Below, piece by piece: positions 33,576-44,937 of a stretch of DNA of 64,000 nucleotides (position 1 is the first letter of the stretch; each line of letters starts with the position of its first letter). The position numbers were made by a program, and so were the translations under genes. Source of the DNA: Oceanospirillum sediminis (GTDB lineage Bacteria > Pseudomonadota > Gammaproteobacteria > Pseudomonadales > Halomonadaceae); the NCBI RefSeq assembly GCF_014164585.1, contig NZ_JACJFM010000004.1, positions 1-64,000 of the forward strand, read 5' to 3'. The notes beneath the pieces were generated by a model. It saw only the letters and a list, made by a program, of their open reading frames with translations. It was not told the DNA's origin and did no database searches.

Positions 33576-33629
33576 GACCTCCACATACCCCACCCGAACG
33601 AACGATGAACTTACTGAACACCATCTGAA

Positions 33630-33656
33630 GCCCTGCACTGTTTGCGGGGCTTTTTT
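33630..33656 (+). terminator. Rho-independent terminator
   Basis: GCCCTGCA (33630-33637) pairs with TGCGGGGC (33643-33650, one wobble) and six T follow (33651-33656). Confidence 0.75.
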
Positions 33657-33673
33657 ATACAAGGATGATCACC

Positions 33674-33982
33674 ATGACTTACACCATCACAGGACCCAAA
33701 GCCGCTCTGATCACAGTACTGTGTGATGAGGATCTGGAACCCCATCACATCGAAATCGGCTGCATGCTGGTCAAGGCCTTCCGGGATGAAAACAACCTGG
33801 TGTACTGGCCATTGCCGGATTGCAGGCGCACCTACAACAAGAATATGGCACTGGATTTTGCTCATAAGCTATCCGGTATTGCACGCACAGAACCGGAACC
33901 ACTGCCCATGCCCGAACAGAGCCTGAACAGGACCCAGTCAGAGGATCAACAGGAGCCAGATTATGAGCCAGCTATCGGTTGA
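33674..33982 (+). CDS. Hypothetical phage protein
   Basis: The ATG at 33674 (MTYTITGPKAALITVLCDED) lies 9 nt after AAGGATGA. The 102-residue product has a beta-alpha look in its first 75 residues and a Pro/Glu/Gln-rich tail. It is not recognised. It overlaps the next gene by 20 nt. Confidence 0.55.
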   Translation: MTYTITGPKAALITVLCDEDLEPHHIEIGCMLVKAFRDENNLVYWPLPDCRRTYNKNMALDFAHKLSGIARTEPEPLPMPEQSLNRTQSEDQQEPDYEPAIG

Positions 33983-34295
33983 AGAAGCCGCTCAGCGGCT
34001 GAACTTTCCCGGCGGACGTAATGCCCTGTACAAATATCTGAGAGCCCATGCGGGCTTTCAGGGCACGATTGCACCTTACTCTCTGGTGTTTCAGGGCTTC
34101 TTTGTGGTGATTGATGGCCAGTACGAACGAGGCCGTCAGACCATCTATACCCAGACCACCAAAGTGACCACCCAGGGGCTGACGTTTATTGCCCAGCTGA
34201 TGAACGAGCATCCACCAGAAAAGAAAGTGCCATCCAGAAGAAATACACACAGAAAAACTCGTACTTCCGGAAAAAGATCAGGAGCCAGACCATGA
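33963..34295 (+). CDS. KilAC-like DNA-binding protein
   Basis: The 110-residue protein follows the KilAC (antirepressor C-terminal) pattern: LSVEEAAQRLNFPGGRNALYKYLRAHAGF split over two helices, then YSLVFQGFFVVIDGQYERGR and TKVTTQGLTFIAQLM, with a basic tail. It overlaps xis by 4 nt (ATGA), so it belongs to the excision operon and may regulate it. Confidence 0.65.
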   Translation: MSQLSVEEAAQRLNFPGGRNALYKYLRAHAGFQGTIAPYSLVFQGFFVVIDGQYERGRQTIYTQTTKVTTQGLTFIAQLMNEHPPEKKVPSRRNTHRKTRTSGKRSGARP

Positions 34296-34498
34296 TTAAA
34301 CGCAAGCTGATGCCTTTACACCAATGGGTTGAAGAACGCTTTATCGGAGATCCGCCAACCATGTGTACTCTTCGCCGGTTATGCGTTAACGGTGAATTAC
34401 CCGCCAAAAAAATTGGCAGGAAATGGTATATCGATGTTGAAGCAGAAGTGAACTATACCGGCGATGAGCTGGCCGACAATGTATTAAAAGGCGTATAA
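34292..34498 (+). CDS. xis: Excisionase-like protein
   Basis: The 68-residue protein is a winged-helix excisionase: PLHQWVEERF, PTMCTLRRLCVNGELPAKKIGRKWYIDVEAE. The wing and GRKWYI strand are typical. It sits directly before integrase, with 12 nt between, which is the usual xis-int layout. Confidence 0.8.
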   Translation: MIKRKLMPLHQWVEERFIGDPPTMCTLRRLCVNGELPAKKIGRKWYIDVEAEVNYTGDELADNVLKGV

Positions 34499-34510
34499 AC
34501 AGGATGAGCT

Positions 34511-35647
34511 ATGGCGGCACGACCAAGAAAACGTAAAAACAAATCCCTTGAACCCAACCTGTACGAAAAGAATGGCTACTTCACCTACCGTCGCCCTGAT
34601 ACAAAAACACTGCATGGTATGGGTAAAAACAAAGCTAAAGCCCAAGCTGCAGCCAGAAAACTGAATGCCAGATTATGCAAGGATGCCGATCTGGTGGCTC
34701 AGGTTATGGGGACAGCAGACAGGACAATTGCCGATGCCTGTGAAGCCTTTATACAGGAACGAATCGAGGATAACCCAAAGCTGGTCGAAGCCAGCAAGAA
34801 AGAGAAAATCTATCGGGTAAACCGTATCAACCGTGATCTGGGGGCTTTACCTCTGGAAGGTTTTACAACAGCAGATGCTGCCGACTGGCTTAGTAAGGGC
34901 TTTAAAGGAGACTCATATAAACAACATCGCTCTGTATTATCCCAGATTCTTAACTTTTCCCAGACCAAAGGCTGGTCTGATAAGAATGTTGTCACTCCTA
35001 CTTTGTCTCACGATCTGCACCATAAAAAAGAACGCCAGCGATTGACACTGGATCAGTTCAGGGCCATTTACAAACTGGCTGATCCCTGGTTTCAGATTGC
35101 GATGGATCTGGCCATTCTTACCTGTCAGGGTCGGAATGAGATCGCCAGCATGAAGCACAGTGATATTAGGGAAGGTGTACTGTATGTAATCCGTCAGAAA
35201 ACCCGTAACAAAACGGATACGGCTTACATTGCCATCGAAGTGACACCCGCATTACAGGAGGTCATAAACAGAAGTCTGGCACAGCCTCCTCAGTCACCAT
35301 CCATTGTTCATAGACTGCCCTCAAAGGTTTATCACACAACCCGTAAAAACAATGACTGGTCAGTAAAACCAGATTACCTGACACGGGAATTCCGGAAACT
35401 GAGAGATAAAATACAAAGCATCAGATCTCTACACGAAAAAGCCAAACCGACGTTTCATGAGATACGTTCATTGGGGGGATATTTGATGGAACAAGCCGGA
35501 TCGCAAACTCAGGAAGTGCAGGCCTTAATGGGACATGCTGATGCCAGTATGACAGAACATTATCTATCCGGGCATGATCAGAAATGGACAGCAGCCCGAG
35601 CGGCACTAGTGAATCCCAGACTCCAGAAAATGGACCAGAAGGAATAA
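34511..35647 (+). CDS. int: Phage-type site-specific integrase (tyrosine recombinase)
   Basis: The 378-residue protein has an N-terminal arm-binding domain (LYEKNGYFTYRRPDTKTLHG), a SAM-like core-binding domain (about 65-165) and the catalytic domain. Arg I lies in TCQGRNEIASMKHSDI, box II reads FHEIRSLGG, and LMGHADASMTEHYL holds the His and the nucleophile Tyr. The frame is complete. It faces the 3' end of tRNA-Pro 94 bp away, the typical right end of a tRNA-integrated element. Confidence 0.92.
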   Translation: MAARPRKRKNKSLEPNLYEKNGYFTYRRPDTKTLHGMGKNKAKAQAAARKLNARLCKDADLVAQVMGTADRTIADACEAFIQERIEDNPKLVEASKKEKIYRVNRINRDLGALPLEGFTTADAADWLSKGFKGDSYKQHRSVLSQILNFSQTKGWSDKNVVTPTLSHDLHHKKERQRLTLDQFRAIYKLADPWFQIAMDLAILTCQGRNEIASMKHSDIREGVLYVIRQKTRNKTDTAYIAIEVTPALQEVINRSLAQPPQSPSIVHRLPSKVYHTTRKNNDWSVKPDYLTREFRKLRDKIQSIRSLHEKAKPTFHEIRSLGGYLMEQAGSQTQEVQALMGHADASMTEHYLSGHDQKWTAARAALVNPRLQKMDQKE

Positions 35648-35697
35648 TAGTTTTGGGAATATTTTAGGAAAATTTTGGGAATGAGCAGACGAAAAAA

Positions 35698-35724
35698 AAC
35701 AGCAACTCATTATAAGTTGCTGTT
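35698..35724 (-). terminator. Terminator of tRNA-Pro
   Basis: AACAGCAACT (35698-35707) pairs perfectly with AGTTGCTGTT (35715-35724). On the minus strand eight T follow, so it ends the tRNA transcript. A shorter T run on the plus strand could also end int transcription. Confidence 0.85.
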
Positions 35725-35740
35725 TTTCAAGATAAAACGA

Positions 35741-35817
35741 TGGTCGGGACGAGAGGATTCGAACCTCCGACCCCCACAACCCCATTGTGGTGCGCTACCA
35801 GGCTGCGCTACGTCCCG
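35741..35817 (-). tRNA. tRNA-Pro (anticodon GGG)
   Basis: The 77-nt cloverleaf has acceptor arms CGGGACG/CGTCCCG, a D arm GCGCAGCCTGGTAGCGC, an anticodon arm CCACA/TGTGG with loop ATGGGGT (GGG at positions 34-36), a TTCGAAT T-loop and an encoded CCA. The 3' end adjoins the integrase gene and is the probable attachment site. Confidence 0.97.
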
Positions 35818-35930
35818 AAACATGCTGCATATTATACTATCACAGAAAGCGAAAGCAACTATTTTCTGCAACAGTATCAACAGGTTAGGCTTGAAAATAA
35901 TTCAAGGCACTAACCTGAAGCTAAAGCCTG

Positions 35931-36245
35931 TTACTGACGAGTATGCTCTGGTAGATCATCGAAACCTTCTACTCTGGACTTGAGCTTCTGCCCCGGTCTG
36001 AAAGTAACAACCCTGCGTGCAGAGATAGGAATTTCTTCACCAGTTTTAGGATTACGCCCCGGACGCTCACGCTTATCGCGCAGGTCGAAGTTACCAAAAC
36101 CGGATAGTTTTACCTGCTCGTTATCTTTCAGACATTCGCGAATTTCCTCGAAAAACAGTTCAACCATGTCTTTCGCTTCACGCTTGGTCAATCCCAATTC
36201 CAGGTACAGCTTTTCTGCCATTTCAGCTTTAGTTAACGCGGACAT
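35931..36245 (-). CDS. ihfA: Integration host factor subunit alpha
   Basis: The 104-residue protein is IhfA throughout: [41 protein letters not shown] and [20 protein letters not shown], with the DNA-intercalating Pro in GRNPKTG. It follows pheT by 4 nt, the conserved gammaproteobacterial order. IHF bends DNA and is used by phage integrases such as the one next door. Confidence 0.97.
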   Translation of the reverse strand: MSALTKAEMAEKLYLELGLTKREAKDMVELFFEEIRECLKDNEQVKLSGFGNFDLRDKRERPGRNPKTGEEIPISARRVVTFRPGQKLKSRVEGFDDLPEHTRQ

Positions 36246-36249
36246 TTTA

Positions 36250-38628
36250 TCAGCTCCTCAGGCTTGCTCCGAACTGCTCTTGTGCAGAGGATACAATCTG
36301 ATCAACTAAATCGTTGATTTCCTCATCATTTAGAGTGCGTGATGCATCCTGCCACGTCAAGCCCAAAGCAACACTTTTTCGTTGTTCTTCAACACCTTTG
36401 CCCTGATAAACATCAAAAAGACTTAAATCTTTCAGATTTTCACCTGCATTGGCACGAATTGTTGCCATCAGGTGAGCAACTGGAGTTGTCTCATCAACAA
36501 TGAAAGCCAGATCACGGCGAACCTCTGGATATTTAGACAGAGACTCAAAACGAGCCACTACGCCATCCTGAAGGTCTGACAATTTCAGTTCGAATGTATA
36601 GACCGTGCTCTTCAGCCCCAGTTCTTTTTGAACTTTAGGATGCAGAGCGCCAATATAACCGATTACATTGTCATTACGAATGATCTTTGCAGTCTGGCCT
36701 GGATGCAAAGCAGGATGCTCAGCAGGTTCAAAACGACATTGATCCAGAATACCACTATCAGCCAACAAGGTTTCCAGATCACCTTTCAGGTCAAAGAAAT
36801 CCATTGCATCGGACTGACCGGTCCAGCCTTCAGGGTCACGACTACCGGTAGCAATAACAGCCAGCATAGGGTCCTGAACCATCTCTTCGCCTTGCTGGAT
36901 AAAACACTGACCCGTTTCAAACAAACGAACACGGCTTTGCTGACGATTCTGGTTGTACTGCACTGTCTTTGCCAGACCAGCAATCAGAGTAGTACGCATC
37001 ACAGACAGATCAGCCGAAATAGGATTAGCCAGCGCGATAGGCTTATTAACCGGATCAAACAGATTGGACAGGGCTGGCTCAATAAAGCTGAAAGTGATCG
37101 CTTCCTGATAACCACGAGCAGCCAGAGACTGACGGATAAGACGGATCGGTTTAATCGCTTCCGGCTGAGCTTCAATGCCCAGAGCCATAGTTGGACTCTT
37201 AACAGGCAGATTGTCATAGCCATAAACACGAGCTACTTCTTCAATCAGATCTTCTTCGATGCTGATATCAAAACGGTGACTTGGTACCTTAGCACGCCAC
37301 GCACCGTTTGCTTCAGTGCTCAGCTCAAGACCCAGACGAGTCAGAATGTCTTCCACCTTCTCTGCTGGCATCGCCATAGCCAGAATCTGGTTCAGACGCT
37401 CTGGACGCAGAATTACGTCATCGCGGGCTGGTAGTTTGTCTTCAGCAACCGCTTCAGTCACAGGCCCAGCTTCACCGCCAACAATTTCCAGTAGCAGATT
37501 GGTCGCTCGTTCCATCGCTTTAGCTTGTAGTGTGAAATCTACACCACGCTCATAGCGGTGAGAGGAATCAGTGTGTAAACCATAAGAACGAGCACGGCCG
37601 GCAATAGCAATCGGCTCGAAGAAAGCGCACTCCAGAAAGATATCACTGGACTCTTCAGTAACCTTAGTCTGCTCCCCCCCCATGATACCGGCCATAGCCA
37701 CGGCTTTTTCATGGTCAGCAATCACCAGTGTATCGTCATTCAGTTCAACTTCGGAACCATCCAGCAGTTCCAGCTTTTCACCTTGCTCAGCCAGACGTAC
37801 ACGGATACCGCCAGACAGCTTCGCCAGATCAAAAGCGTGCATTGGCTGACCCAGCTCCAGCAGAACGTAGTTGGTTACATCAACTACCGGATCAATAGCA
37901 CGTACGCCGCTACGACGTAGCTTCTCAACCATCCACAGCGGCGTTGTCGCTGTCGGGTTAACACCCTTGATCACCCGGCCCAGATAACGAGGACAAGCGT
38001 CATTGTCAATCAGCTCAATACCAAAGGTCTCATCGATACTCACCGACGCAGCTGCTACTTCCGGTACGGTAACTGTTGTTTGAGTCAATACACCCACTTC
38101 ACGGGCCAGACCAGCAATACCCAGACAATCACTGCGATTCGGAGTCAGATCAACTTCCAGAATAGTATCGTTCAGATTCAGGTATTCACGCAGATCAGCA
38201 CCCACAGGAGCATCTGTTGCCAGCTCCATGATACCGCCGTGATCGTCAGAAATACCCAGTTCATCTTCCGCACACAGCATACCGAAAGACTCAACCTGAC
38301 GCAGTTTGGCTTTTTTGATCTTAAAATCGCCCGGCAGCACAGCACCCACTTTCGCAAAAGCGGTTTTCAGGCCTGCACGAGCATTGCTCGCACCACATAC
38401 AACCTGAAAAGTTTCATTACCATCACTGACAGAGCACACCTGCAGCTTATCAGCATTCGGGTGTTGCTCGGCAGACAGAATCTCACCAACCACCACACCA
38501 GAGAAATCATCTGCTGCTTTTTCTACACCATCCACTTCCAGACCGGACAGAGAAAGCAGGCTTTCCAGCTCTTCCGTTGTGATGGATGGATTCACCCATT
38601 CACGGAGCCACTGTTCACTGAATTTCAT
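36250..38628 (-). CDS. pheT: Phenylalanyl-tRNA synthetase beta subunit
   Basis: The 792-residue protein has the usual length and order: tRNA-binding OB domain ([21 protein letters not shown]), B3/B4 editing domain, B5 domains ([15 protein letters not shown]) and the C-terminal anticodon-binding FDX-ACB domain ([16 protein letters not shown]). An AGGAAAG ribosome-binding site precedes the ATG. It is in operon with pheS, 90 nt upstream. Confidence 0.98.
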   Translation of the reverse strand: MKFSEQWLREWVNPSITTEELESLLSLSGLEVDGVEKAADDFSGVVVGEILSAEQHPNADKLQVCSVSDGNETFQVVCGASNARAGLKTAFAKVGAVLPGDFKIKKAKLRQVESFGMLCAEDELGISDDHGGIMELATDAPVGADLREYLNLNDTILEVDLTPNRSDCLGIAGLAREVGVLTQTTVTVPEVAAASVSIDETFGIELIDNDACPRYLGRVIKGVNPTATTPLWMVEKLRRSGVRAIDPVVDVTNYVLLELGQPMHAFDLAKLSGGIRVRLAEQGEKLELLDGSEVELNDDTLVIADHEKAVAMAGIMGGEQTKVTEESSDIFLECAFFEPIAIAGRARSYGLHTDSSHRYERGVDFTLQAKAMERATNLLLEIVGGEAGPVTEAVAEDKLPARDDVILRPERLNQILAMAMPAEKVEDILTRLGLELSTEANGAWRAKVPSHRFDISIEEDLIEEVARVYGYDNLPVKSPTMALGIEAQPEAIKPIRLIRQSLAARGYQEAITFSFIEPALSNLFDPVNKPIALANPISADLSVMRTTLIAGLAKTVQYNQNRQQSRVRLFETGQCFIQQGEEMVQDPMLAVIATGSRDPEGWTGQSDAMDFFDLKGDLETLLADSGILDQCRFEPAEHPALHPGQTAKIIRNDNVIGYIGALHPKVQKELGLKSTVYTFELKLSDLQDGVVARFESLSKYPEVRRDLAFIVDETTPVAHLMATIRANAGENLKDLSLFDVYQGKGVEEQRKSVALGLTWQDASRTLNDEEINDLVDQIVSSAQEQFGASLRS

Positions 38629-38718
38629 TTTTCTTTCCTGAATCTTGCAAAATACGTTAGTACGGCTCAGGTTGATTACTTTTTCCGGTCAAGACACCGG
38701 AATCAGTGTCAGTCTGAA

Positions 38719-39756
<1,038 letters not shown>

Positions 39757-39822
39757 TCAAAGACTCATGCTGTTCGCACGGTCATCATCATTATCTGGTG
39801 CCTTATGCACCTGAAAACGATC

Positions 39823-40179
39823 TTAAGCCAGCGCTGCTTTCGCTTTCTCAACGATGGCAGCAAATACCGCTTTCTCATGAACAGCCAGATCGGCCAGAAC
39901 CTTACGGTCAATCTCGATATTGGCTTTCTTCAGACCAGCGATGAAACGGCTGTAAGACAGGCCGTTAATGCGAGCTGCAGCATTGATACGAGCAATCCAC
40001 AGAGCACGGAACTGACGCTTACGCTGACGACGGTCACGGTATGCGTACTGACCTGCTTTGATAACAGCCTGTTTAGCTACACGGAATACACGGCTACGAG
40101 CACCGTAGTAACCTTTAGCTTGCTTAAGAACTTTCTTATGACGACGACGCGCCACTACACCACGTTTTACGCGAGGCAT
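39823..40179 (-). CDS. rplT: 50S ribosomal protein L20
   Basis: The 118-residue protein is L20: [39 protein letters not shown] and [16 protein letters not shown]20 is an early assembly protein and a translational repressor of its operon in E. coli. It follows rpmI by 30 nt. Confidence 0.98.
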   Translation of the reverse strand: MPRVKRGVVARRRHKKVLKQAKGYYGARSRVFRVAKQAVIKAGQYAYRDRRQRKRQFRALWIARINAAARINGLSYSRFIAGLKKANIEIDRKVLADLAVHEKAVFAAIVEKAKAALA

Positions 40180-40209
40180 AACTTACTCCTGACGTTAGAA
40201 TTAAAAAAA

Positions 40210-40404
40210 TTACAGATTTGGCAGCATGCGTTTTACTAACGCCTGATCCGCAGCAACCAGCTGCTTCATAGGGCGCAGCTGACGCTTACGCTTAGTCGAT
40301 TTTTTAGTCAGGATGTGGCTACGGAAAGACTGCTTGTGCTTGATTCCGTTACCCGTTTTGCGAAAACGCTTTGCAGCGCCGCTGTTTGATTTAATTTTCG
40401 GCAT
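40210..40404 (-). CDS. rpmI: 50S ribosomal protein L35
   Basis: The start is the ATG at 40404 ([20 protein letters not shown]), giving the normal 64 residues. The longer frame to 40458 adds a non-homologous stretch. It lies between infC and rplT in the conserved order. Confidence 0.97.
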   Translation of the reverse strand: MPKIKSNSGAAKRFRKTGNGIKHKQSFRSHILTKKSTKRKRQLRPMKQLVAADQALVKRMLPNL

Positions 40405-40516
40405 TGTAAACAATACTCCGCATTCGATTTTTCTTAATCTGATCAACAGAAAAGTCACTTATTTCATGACAGAAGTAATCTGAGCGAAAAAAGCGACTTC
40501 ACACGAAAGATCAGGC

Positions 40517-41056
40517 TTATTTTTTCTTCTTAGGCGATAACACCATGACCATCTGACGCCCTTCCATTTTTGGACGAGCCTCAACAACAGCCATATCCCC
40601 CAGGTCTTCCTCGATGCGATTCATCAATTTCATACCCAGTTCCTGGTGAGCCATCTCACGACCACGGAAACGCAGCGTGATTTTAGCTTTATCACCGTCT
40701 TCCAGGAAACGTATCAGGTTGCGCAGTTTTACCTGATAATCCCCATCTTCCGTACCAGGACGGAACTTAACTTCCTTGACTTTAGTCTGTGTCTGGTTCT
40801 TTTTCTGAGCAGCTTTCTGCTTTTTCAGCTCATACTGATACCGACCGTAATCCATAATTTTACATACAATCGGATCAGACTTAGCGATTTGAACCAGGTC
40901 CAGATTGGCTTCCTGAGCGGCTGCTAATGCTTCTGACAAAGGAACAACACCAACCTGTTCCCCTTCTGCATCAATTAACCGCACTTCCTTAGCACGAATA
41001 TTCTCGTTGATCGGTGCAACTTCAACGTTGCGACCTCTAGGGTTATTCCGCTTAAT
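40517..41056 (-). CDS. infC: Translation initiation factor IF-3 (ATT start)
   Basis: ATG or GTG starts give a protein that lacks its N-terminal domain. Extending the frame leads to [31 protein letters not shown], the IF3 N-terminus, starting at ATT (41056-41054) with GGAG seven bases upstream. This gives 179 residues, close to the 180 of E. coli, whose infC also starts with AUU. The rare start allows autoregulation, because IF3 itself rejects non-standard starts. The gene begins 24 nt after the thrS stop. Confidence 0.95.
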   Translation of the reverse strand: MKRNNPRGRNVEVAPINENIRAKEVRLIDAEGEQVGVVPLSEALAAAQEANLDLVQIAKSDPIVCKIMDYGRYQYELKKQKAAQKKNQTQTKVKEVKFRPGTEDGDYQVKLRNLIRFLEDGDKAKITLRFRGREMAHQELGMKLMNRIEEDLGDMAVVEARPKMEGRQMVMVLSPKKKK

Positions 41057-41080
41057 AGCTAAATCTCCACTATTTTATTG

Positions 41081-42976
41081 TTAGCGGTTAAAGCTCAACA
41101 ACGCTTCAACCTGCTCAATGCTCATGCTGCCCAGATCTTCACCTGATCTTGAACGCACCGCGATTGTTCCAGCCTCAACCTCTTTATCACCGATAACGGC
41201 AAGGTAAGGAACTTTATGAATCGTATGTTCACGGATTTTAAAGCCGATCTTCTCGTTTCTCAAGTCCGAAGATGCACGGAAACCCTTATTTCTCAGAGTT
41301 TTTTCAATTTGCTGGCAATAATCGGCCTGTTTATCCGTAATATTCATGACTACCAGCTGTTTTGGTGCCAGCCAGGTTGGCAATGCGCCAGCATAGTGCT
41401 CAATCAGAATACCAATAAAGCGCTCGAAAGAACCCAGAGTTGCACGATGCAGCATAACCGGGGTCTTACGTTCACCTTCGTGATCCACGTACTCGGCACC
41501 CAGGCGACCCGGCATTGAGAAATCTACCTGAATGGTACCACACTGCCAGACACGATCCAGACAGTCACGTAGCGAGAATTCAATCTTAGGGCCGTAGAAT
41601 GCACCTTCACCAGGCAGCAGTTCAAACGCCAGACCTTTGGCATTCAGTGCATCGGACAGCGCAGTTTCGGCTTTATCCCAGACTTCATCAGAACCTACTC
41701 GCTGTTCAGGACGAGTGGACAACTTATACTCAATATTGGTAAAACCAAAGTCAGCATACACTTCATGCAGCAGATCGATAAACTCGGACACTTCAGATTG
41801 AATCTGATCTTCAGTACAGAAGATATGACCATCATCCTGAGTAAAACCACGCACTCGCATCAGACCGTGCAGAGAACCTGAATACTCATTACGGTGACAA
41901 GAGCCGAACTCCGCCATACGCAGTGGCAGCTCACGGTACGACTTCAGCCCCTGGTTAAATACCTGGATATGACACGGGCAGTTCATCGGCTTAACAGCGT
42001 AGTCACGATGCTCAGAGTGAGTAGTGAACATCTGTTCATGAAACTTATCCCAGTGACCGGATTTTTCCCACAGTGTACGCTCAACCACCTGAGGCGTTTT
42101 AACCTCTTTATAGTCATGCAGATCCAGCTTGCGACGCATGTAATCTTCGATGGTCTGGTACAGGGACCAGCCTTCCGGATGCCAGAACACCATACCTGGT
42201 GCTTCTTCTTGCATATGGAACAGACTCAGCTGCTTACCCAGTTTACGGTGATCACGCTTCTCAGCTTCTTCAAGACGATGCAGATAAGCTTTCAGGGCTT
42301 TTTTGTCGGCCCAGGCGGTACCATAGATACGCTGCAGCATCTCGTTATTGGAGTCACCGCGCCAGTAAGCACCTGCAACTTTCATCAGTTTGAAAGCTTT
42401 GATATGACCAGTTGACGGTACGTGAGGCCCACGACACAGATCGATAAAATCGCCTTGCTGGTAGAAAGACAGCGGCTCCTCACCCGGAATATCCCGGATG
42501 ATCTCAACCTTATACTTCTCGCCTTTCTCTTCGAACAGCGCTACCGCCTCATCACGAGACAGCACAGAACGCTCTACCTTGTAGTCATTCTTCGCCAGCT
42601 CTTTCATGCGCGCTTCGATTTTCTCCAGATCTTCTGGAGTAAACGGACGCTCAAAGGCGAAGTCATAGTAGAAGCCATTATCCACAACAGGACCGATAGT
42701 CACCTGAGCACTTGGAAACAGATCCTGAACAGCCATAGCCATCAGGTGCGCACAAGAGTGACGAATGGTATCCAGGCCTTCTTCATCACGAGCCGTGATG
42801 ATCGCCAGCTGCACATCCTTGTCAATCTGGTAAGACGTATCTACCAGAACACCGTCTACTTTACCGGCCAGGGCGGCTTTCGCCAGACCAGCACCAATAT
42901 CTGCAGCTACATCATAAACTGTAACTGCCTGATTAAATGAACGCTGACTACCGTCAGGAAGAGTTACTACAGGCAT
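41081..42976 (-). CDS. thrS: Threonyl-tRNA synthetase
   Basis: The 631-residue protein has the TGS domain (1-60), the editing domain with [12 protein letters not shown] and the [10 protein letters not shown] metal site, the class II catalytic core ([10 protein letters not shown] zinc Cys, CHRNEYSG motif 2, [11 protein letters not shown] motif 3) and the anticodon-binding domain. It heads the thrS-infC-rpmI-rplT-pheST-ihfA run. Confidence 0.98.
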   Translation of the reverse strand: MPVVTLPDGSQRSFNQAVTVYDVAADIGAGLAKAALAGKVDGVLVDTSYQIDKDVQLAIITARDEEGLDTIRHSCAHLMAMAVQDLFPSAQVTIGPVVDNGFYYDFAFERPFTPEDLEKIEARMKELAKNDYKVERSVLSRDEAVALFEEKGEKYKVEIIRDIPGEEPLSFYQQGDFIDLCRGPHVPSTGHIKAFKLMKVAGAYWRGDSNNEMLQRIYGTAWADKKALKAYLHRLEEAEKRDHRKLGKQLSLFHMQEEAPGMVFWHPEGWSLYQTIEDYMRRKLDLHDYKEVKTPQVVERTLWEKSGHWDKFHEQMFTTHSEHRDYAVKPMNCPCHIQVFNQGLKSYRELPLRMAEFGSCHRNEYSGSLHGLMRVRGFTQDDGHIFCTEDQIQSEVSEFIDLLHEVYADFGFTNIEYKLSTRPEQRVGSDEVWDKAETALSDALNAKGLAFELLPGEGAFYGPKIEFSLRDCLDRVWQCGTIQVDFSMPGRLGAEYVDHEGERKTPVMLHRATLGSFERFIGILIEHYAGALPTWLAPKQLVVMNITDKQADYCQQIEKTLRNKGFRASSDLRNEKIGFKIREHTIHKVPYLAVIGDKEVEAGTIAVRSRSGEDLGSMSIEQVEALLSFNR

Positions 42977-43265
42977 AACACCAGATCCTATATCAATTAA
43001 AGCCGACCCCTACCAAAGGCCCGCCGATTTCTGATTAGAAATACATATTTACTTGAAGGCGGCGGATAATAACACTTCATTTACGGCTAAGCTATTGCAA
43101 TTAAATGAAAGATTTTACATACATAACATTGTCTTGCTTGCTAAACTTAATGAAAGCAAATTGTGACAAAACTGGCAGAAAAAAATCTTTTTTCGTGCCA
43201 GAATCCCTCCCTTCAACAAATAAGATGCTTTTACACTAAACGGACTAAGCACGGTTGAGAAAAAT

Positions 43266-44930
43266 ATGTACACAGATAGCAGTGATTCGTCTCTGATGAT
43301 GCTGGACACACTGAACGATATCGGCATCGCCTTATCCGCTGAAAGGGATATGGAAAGTCTTCTGGAAACTATTCTTGTCTCGGCTAAGGATCTGACAGAA
43401 GCTGACGGAGGCACCCTCTATCTGTATAACGAAAAACAACAAAGTCTGGAGTTCACCATTGTCCGCACACTATCTCTGGGAATATCCCTGGGAGGGAAAA
43501 CCGGACACCCTATCAGCTCTAACTTCAAGCCTTTGCCATTATTTCTGGAAGATGGAAACCCTAACCAGCAGATGATTGCTGCTTATGCAGCCCTCAGTGG
43601 ACAGACAATCAATATTCAGGATGCCTACGAGGTCACTGAGTTTGATTTTTCAGGTACCCGAAAATTTGATGAAAGCACAGGTTACAGATCAAAGTCTTTT
43701 CTGACAGTCCCTATGACCAATCATGAGAATGACATTATCGCTGTGCTCCAGCTACTGAATAAAATTGATACTGAAACCGGAGAAGTCATCAGTTTTTCCC
43801 AACAGGATCAGAAACTGGCTGAATCACTGGCCTCCCAGGCCGCTGTAGCACTGACCAATAAACGTCTTATTGATGAACTGGAAAATCTGTTCAGCGCATT
43901 CATCAAAATGATCGCAACAGCGATTGATGAAAAGTCACCACACACGGCCAACCACTGCCGCCGGGTTCCTGAAGCAACCATGATGATTGCCGAAGCTGCT
44001 CATCACAGCGATATGGACTACTTCCGGAATTTCTTTATGGAAGATGCTGATCGCTATGAACTGAAAGTCGCTTCCTGGCTTCATGATTGTGGAAAAATCA
44101 GTACACCTGTGCATGTTGTTGAAAAAGCAACCAAACTGGAAACGATACATGACCGTATAGAACTGGTCGCAGCACGCTTTGAAATACTCAGGCGGGATCT
44201 GGAAATCAATATGCTGAAACAGCGCATTGCCGCTCTGGAAAATGGCGAAACCAATCATGCGTCTATAATTGAAAACTATGAACAGCTGGTGAAATCGTTA
44301 TCTGAAGATCTGGCCTACGTCAGGCGCTGCAATCAGGGAGGAGAGTTTATGCCTGATGAGCAGATAGCACGGGTAGAAGCCCTGTCTAAACTGACCTGGA
44401 CAGACCTTGAAAATAATACTCAGAATTTGTTAAGTGACGATGAAGTCAAAAATCTGTCTATTCGCCGGGGAACAATCACGGCAGAAGAGAGAGATATCAT
44501 CAACAATCATATGACGCTGACAATCAGAATGCTTGAGCAACTGCCTTTTCCTAAACACCTCAGAAAAGTGCCAGAATATGCAGGAGGGCATCATGAACGT
44601 ATGGATGGCAGAGGTTATCCAAGGGGACTGACTCGTAATCAGATGTCTATCCCTGCCAGAATTATGGCGGTTGCCGATGTATTTGAAGCACTGACATCTT
44701 CTGACAGACCGTACAAAAAACCGATGCCACTGAGCCAGACCCTGACCATTATGGGACGAATGGTTGAAGATGACCACCTGGATCCGGACATTTACAGACT
44801 ATTTGTCCACTCCGAAGTTTATAAAGAATACGCAGAGAAATTTCTACGACCTGAACAGATTGATGAAGTCAATCATGAATCGTTGCCAGGTCTGGATAAA
44901 GAATACGCAGAACCAACAGAAGAAGGATAA
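43266..44930 (+). CDS. GAF and HD-GYP domain protein (putative cyclic-di-GMP phosphodiesterase)
   Basis: Residues 8-200 form a GAF sensor domain (LLETILVSAKDLTEADGGTL; SFLTVPMTNHENDIIAVLQL). The HD-GYP domain follows, with HTANHCRRVPE, HDCGKI and GHHERMDGRGYPRGL and the ADVFEALTSSDRPYKKP tail, so metal ligands and the GYP signature are intact. Between HDCGKI and HHE lie about 160 residues instead of the usual 60; the insert is largely coiled coil. The downstream phosphodiesterase gene starts 7 nt later, so the pair probably form one nucleotide-signalling operon. Confidence 0.88.
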   Translation: MYTDSSDSSLMMLDTLNDIGIALSAERDMESLLETILVSAKDLTEADGGTLYLYNEKQQSLEFTIVRTLSLGISLGGKTGHPISSNFKPLPLFLEDGNPNQQMIAAYAALSGQTINIQDAYEVTEFDFSGTRKFDESTGYRSKSFLTVPMTNHENDIIAVLQLLNKIDTETGEVISFSQQDQKLAESLASQAAVALTNKRLIDELENLFSAFIKMIATAIDEKSPHTANHCRRVPEATMMIAEAAHHSDMDYFRNFFMEDADRYELKVASWLHDCGKISTPVHVVEKATKLETIHDRIELVAARFEILRRDLEINMLKQRIAALENGETNHASIIENYEQLVKSLSEDLAYVRRCNQGGEFMPDEQIARVEALSKLTWTDLENNTQNLLSDDEVKNLSIRRGTITAEERDIINNHMTLTIRMLEQLPFPKHLRKVPEYAGGHHERMDGRGYPRGLTRNQMSIPARIMAVADVFEALTSSDRPYKKPMPLSQTLTIMGRMVEDDHLDPDIYRLFVHSEVYKEYAEKFLRPEQIDEVNHESLPGLDKEYAEPTEEG

Positions 44931-44937
44931 CAAAGCA

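Noticed and set aside
35741-35780. Search for the left attachment site (second copy of the tRNA-Pro 3' end)
   Set aside because: I found no second copy by eye in positions 1-34500; the left end is either outside the window or too degenerate to see.
39757-39822. pheM-type Phe leader peptide before pheS
   Set aside because: The attenuator-like hairpin exists, but the only short frames before it contain no Phe run.
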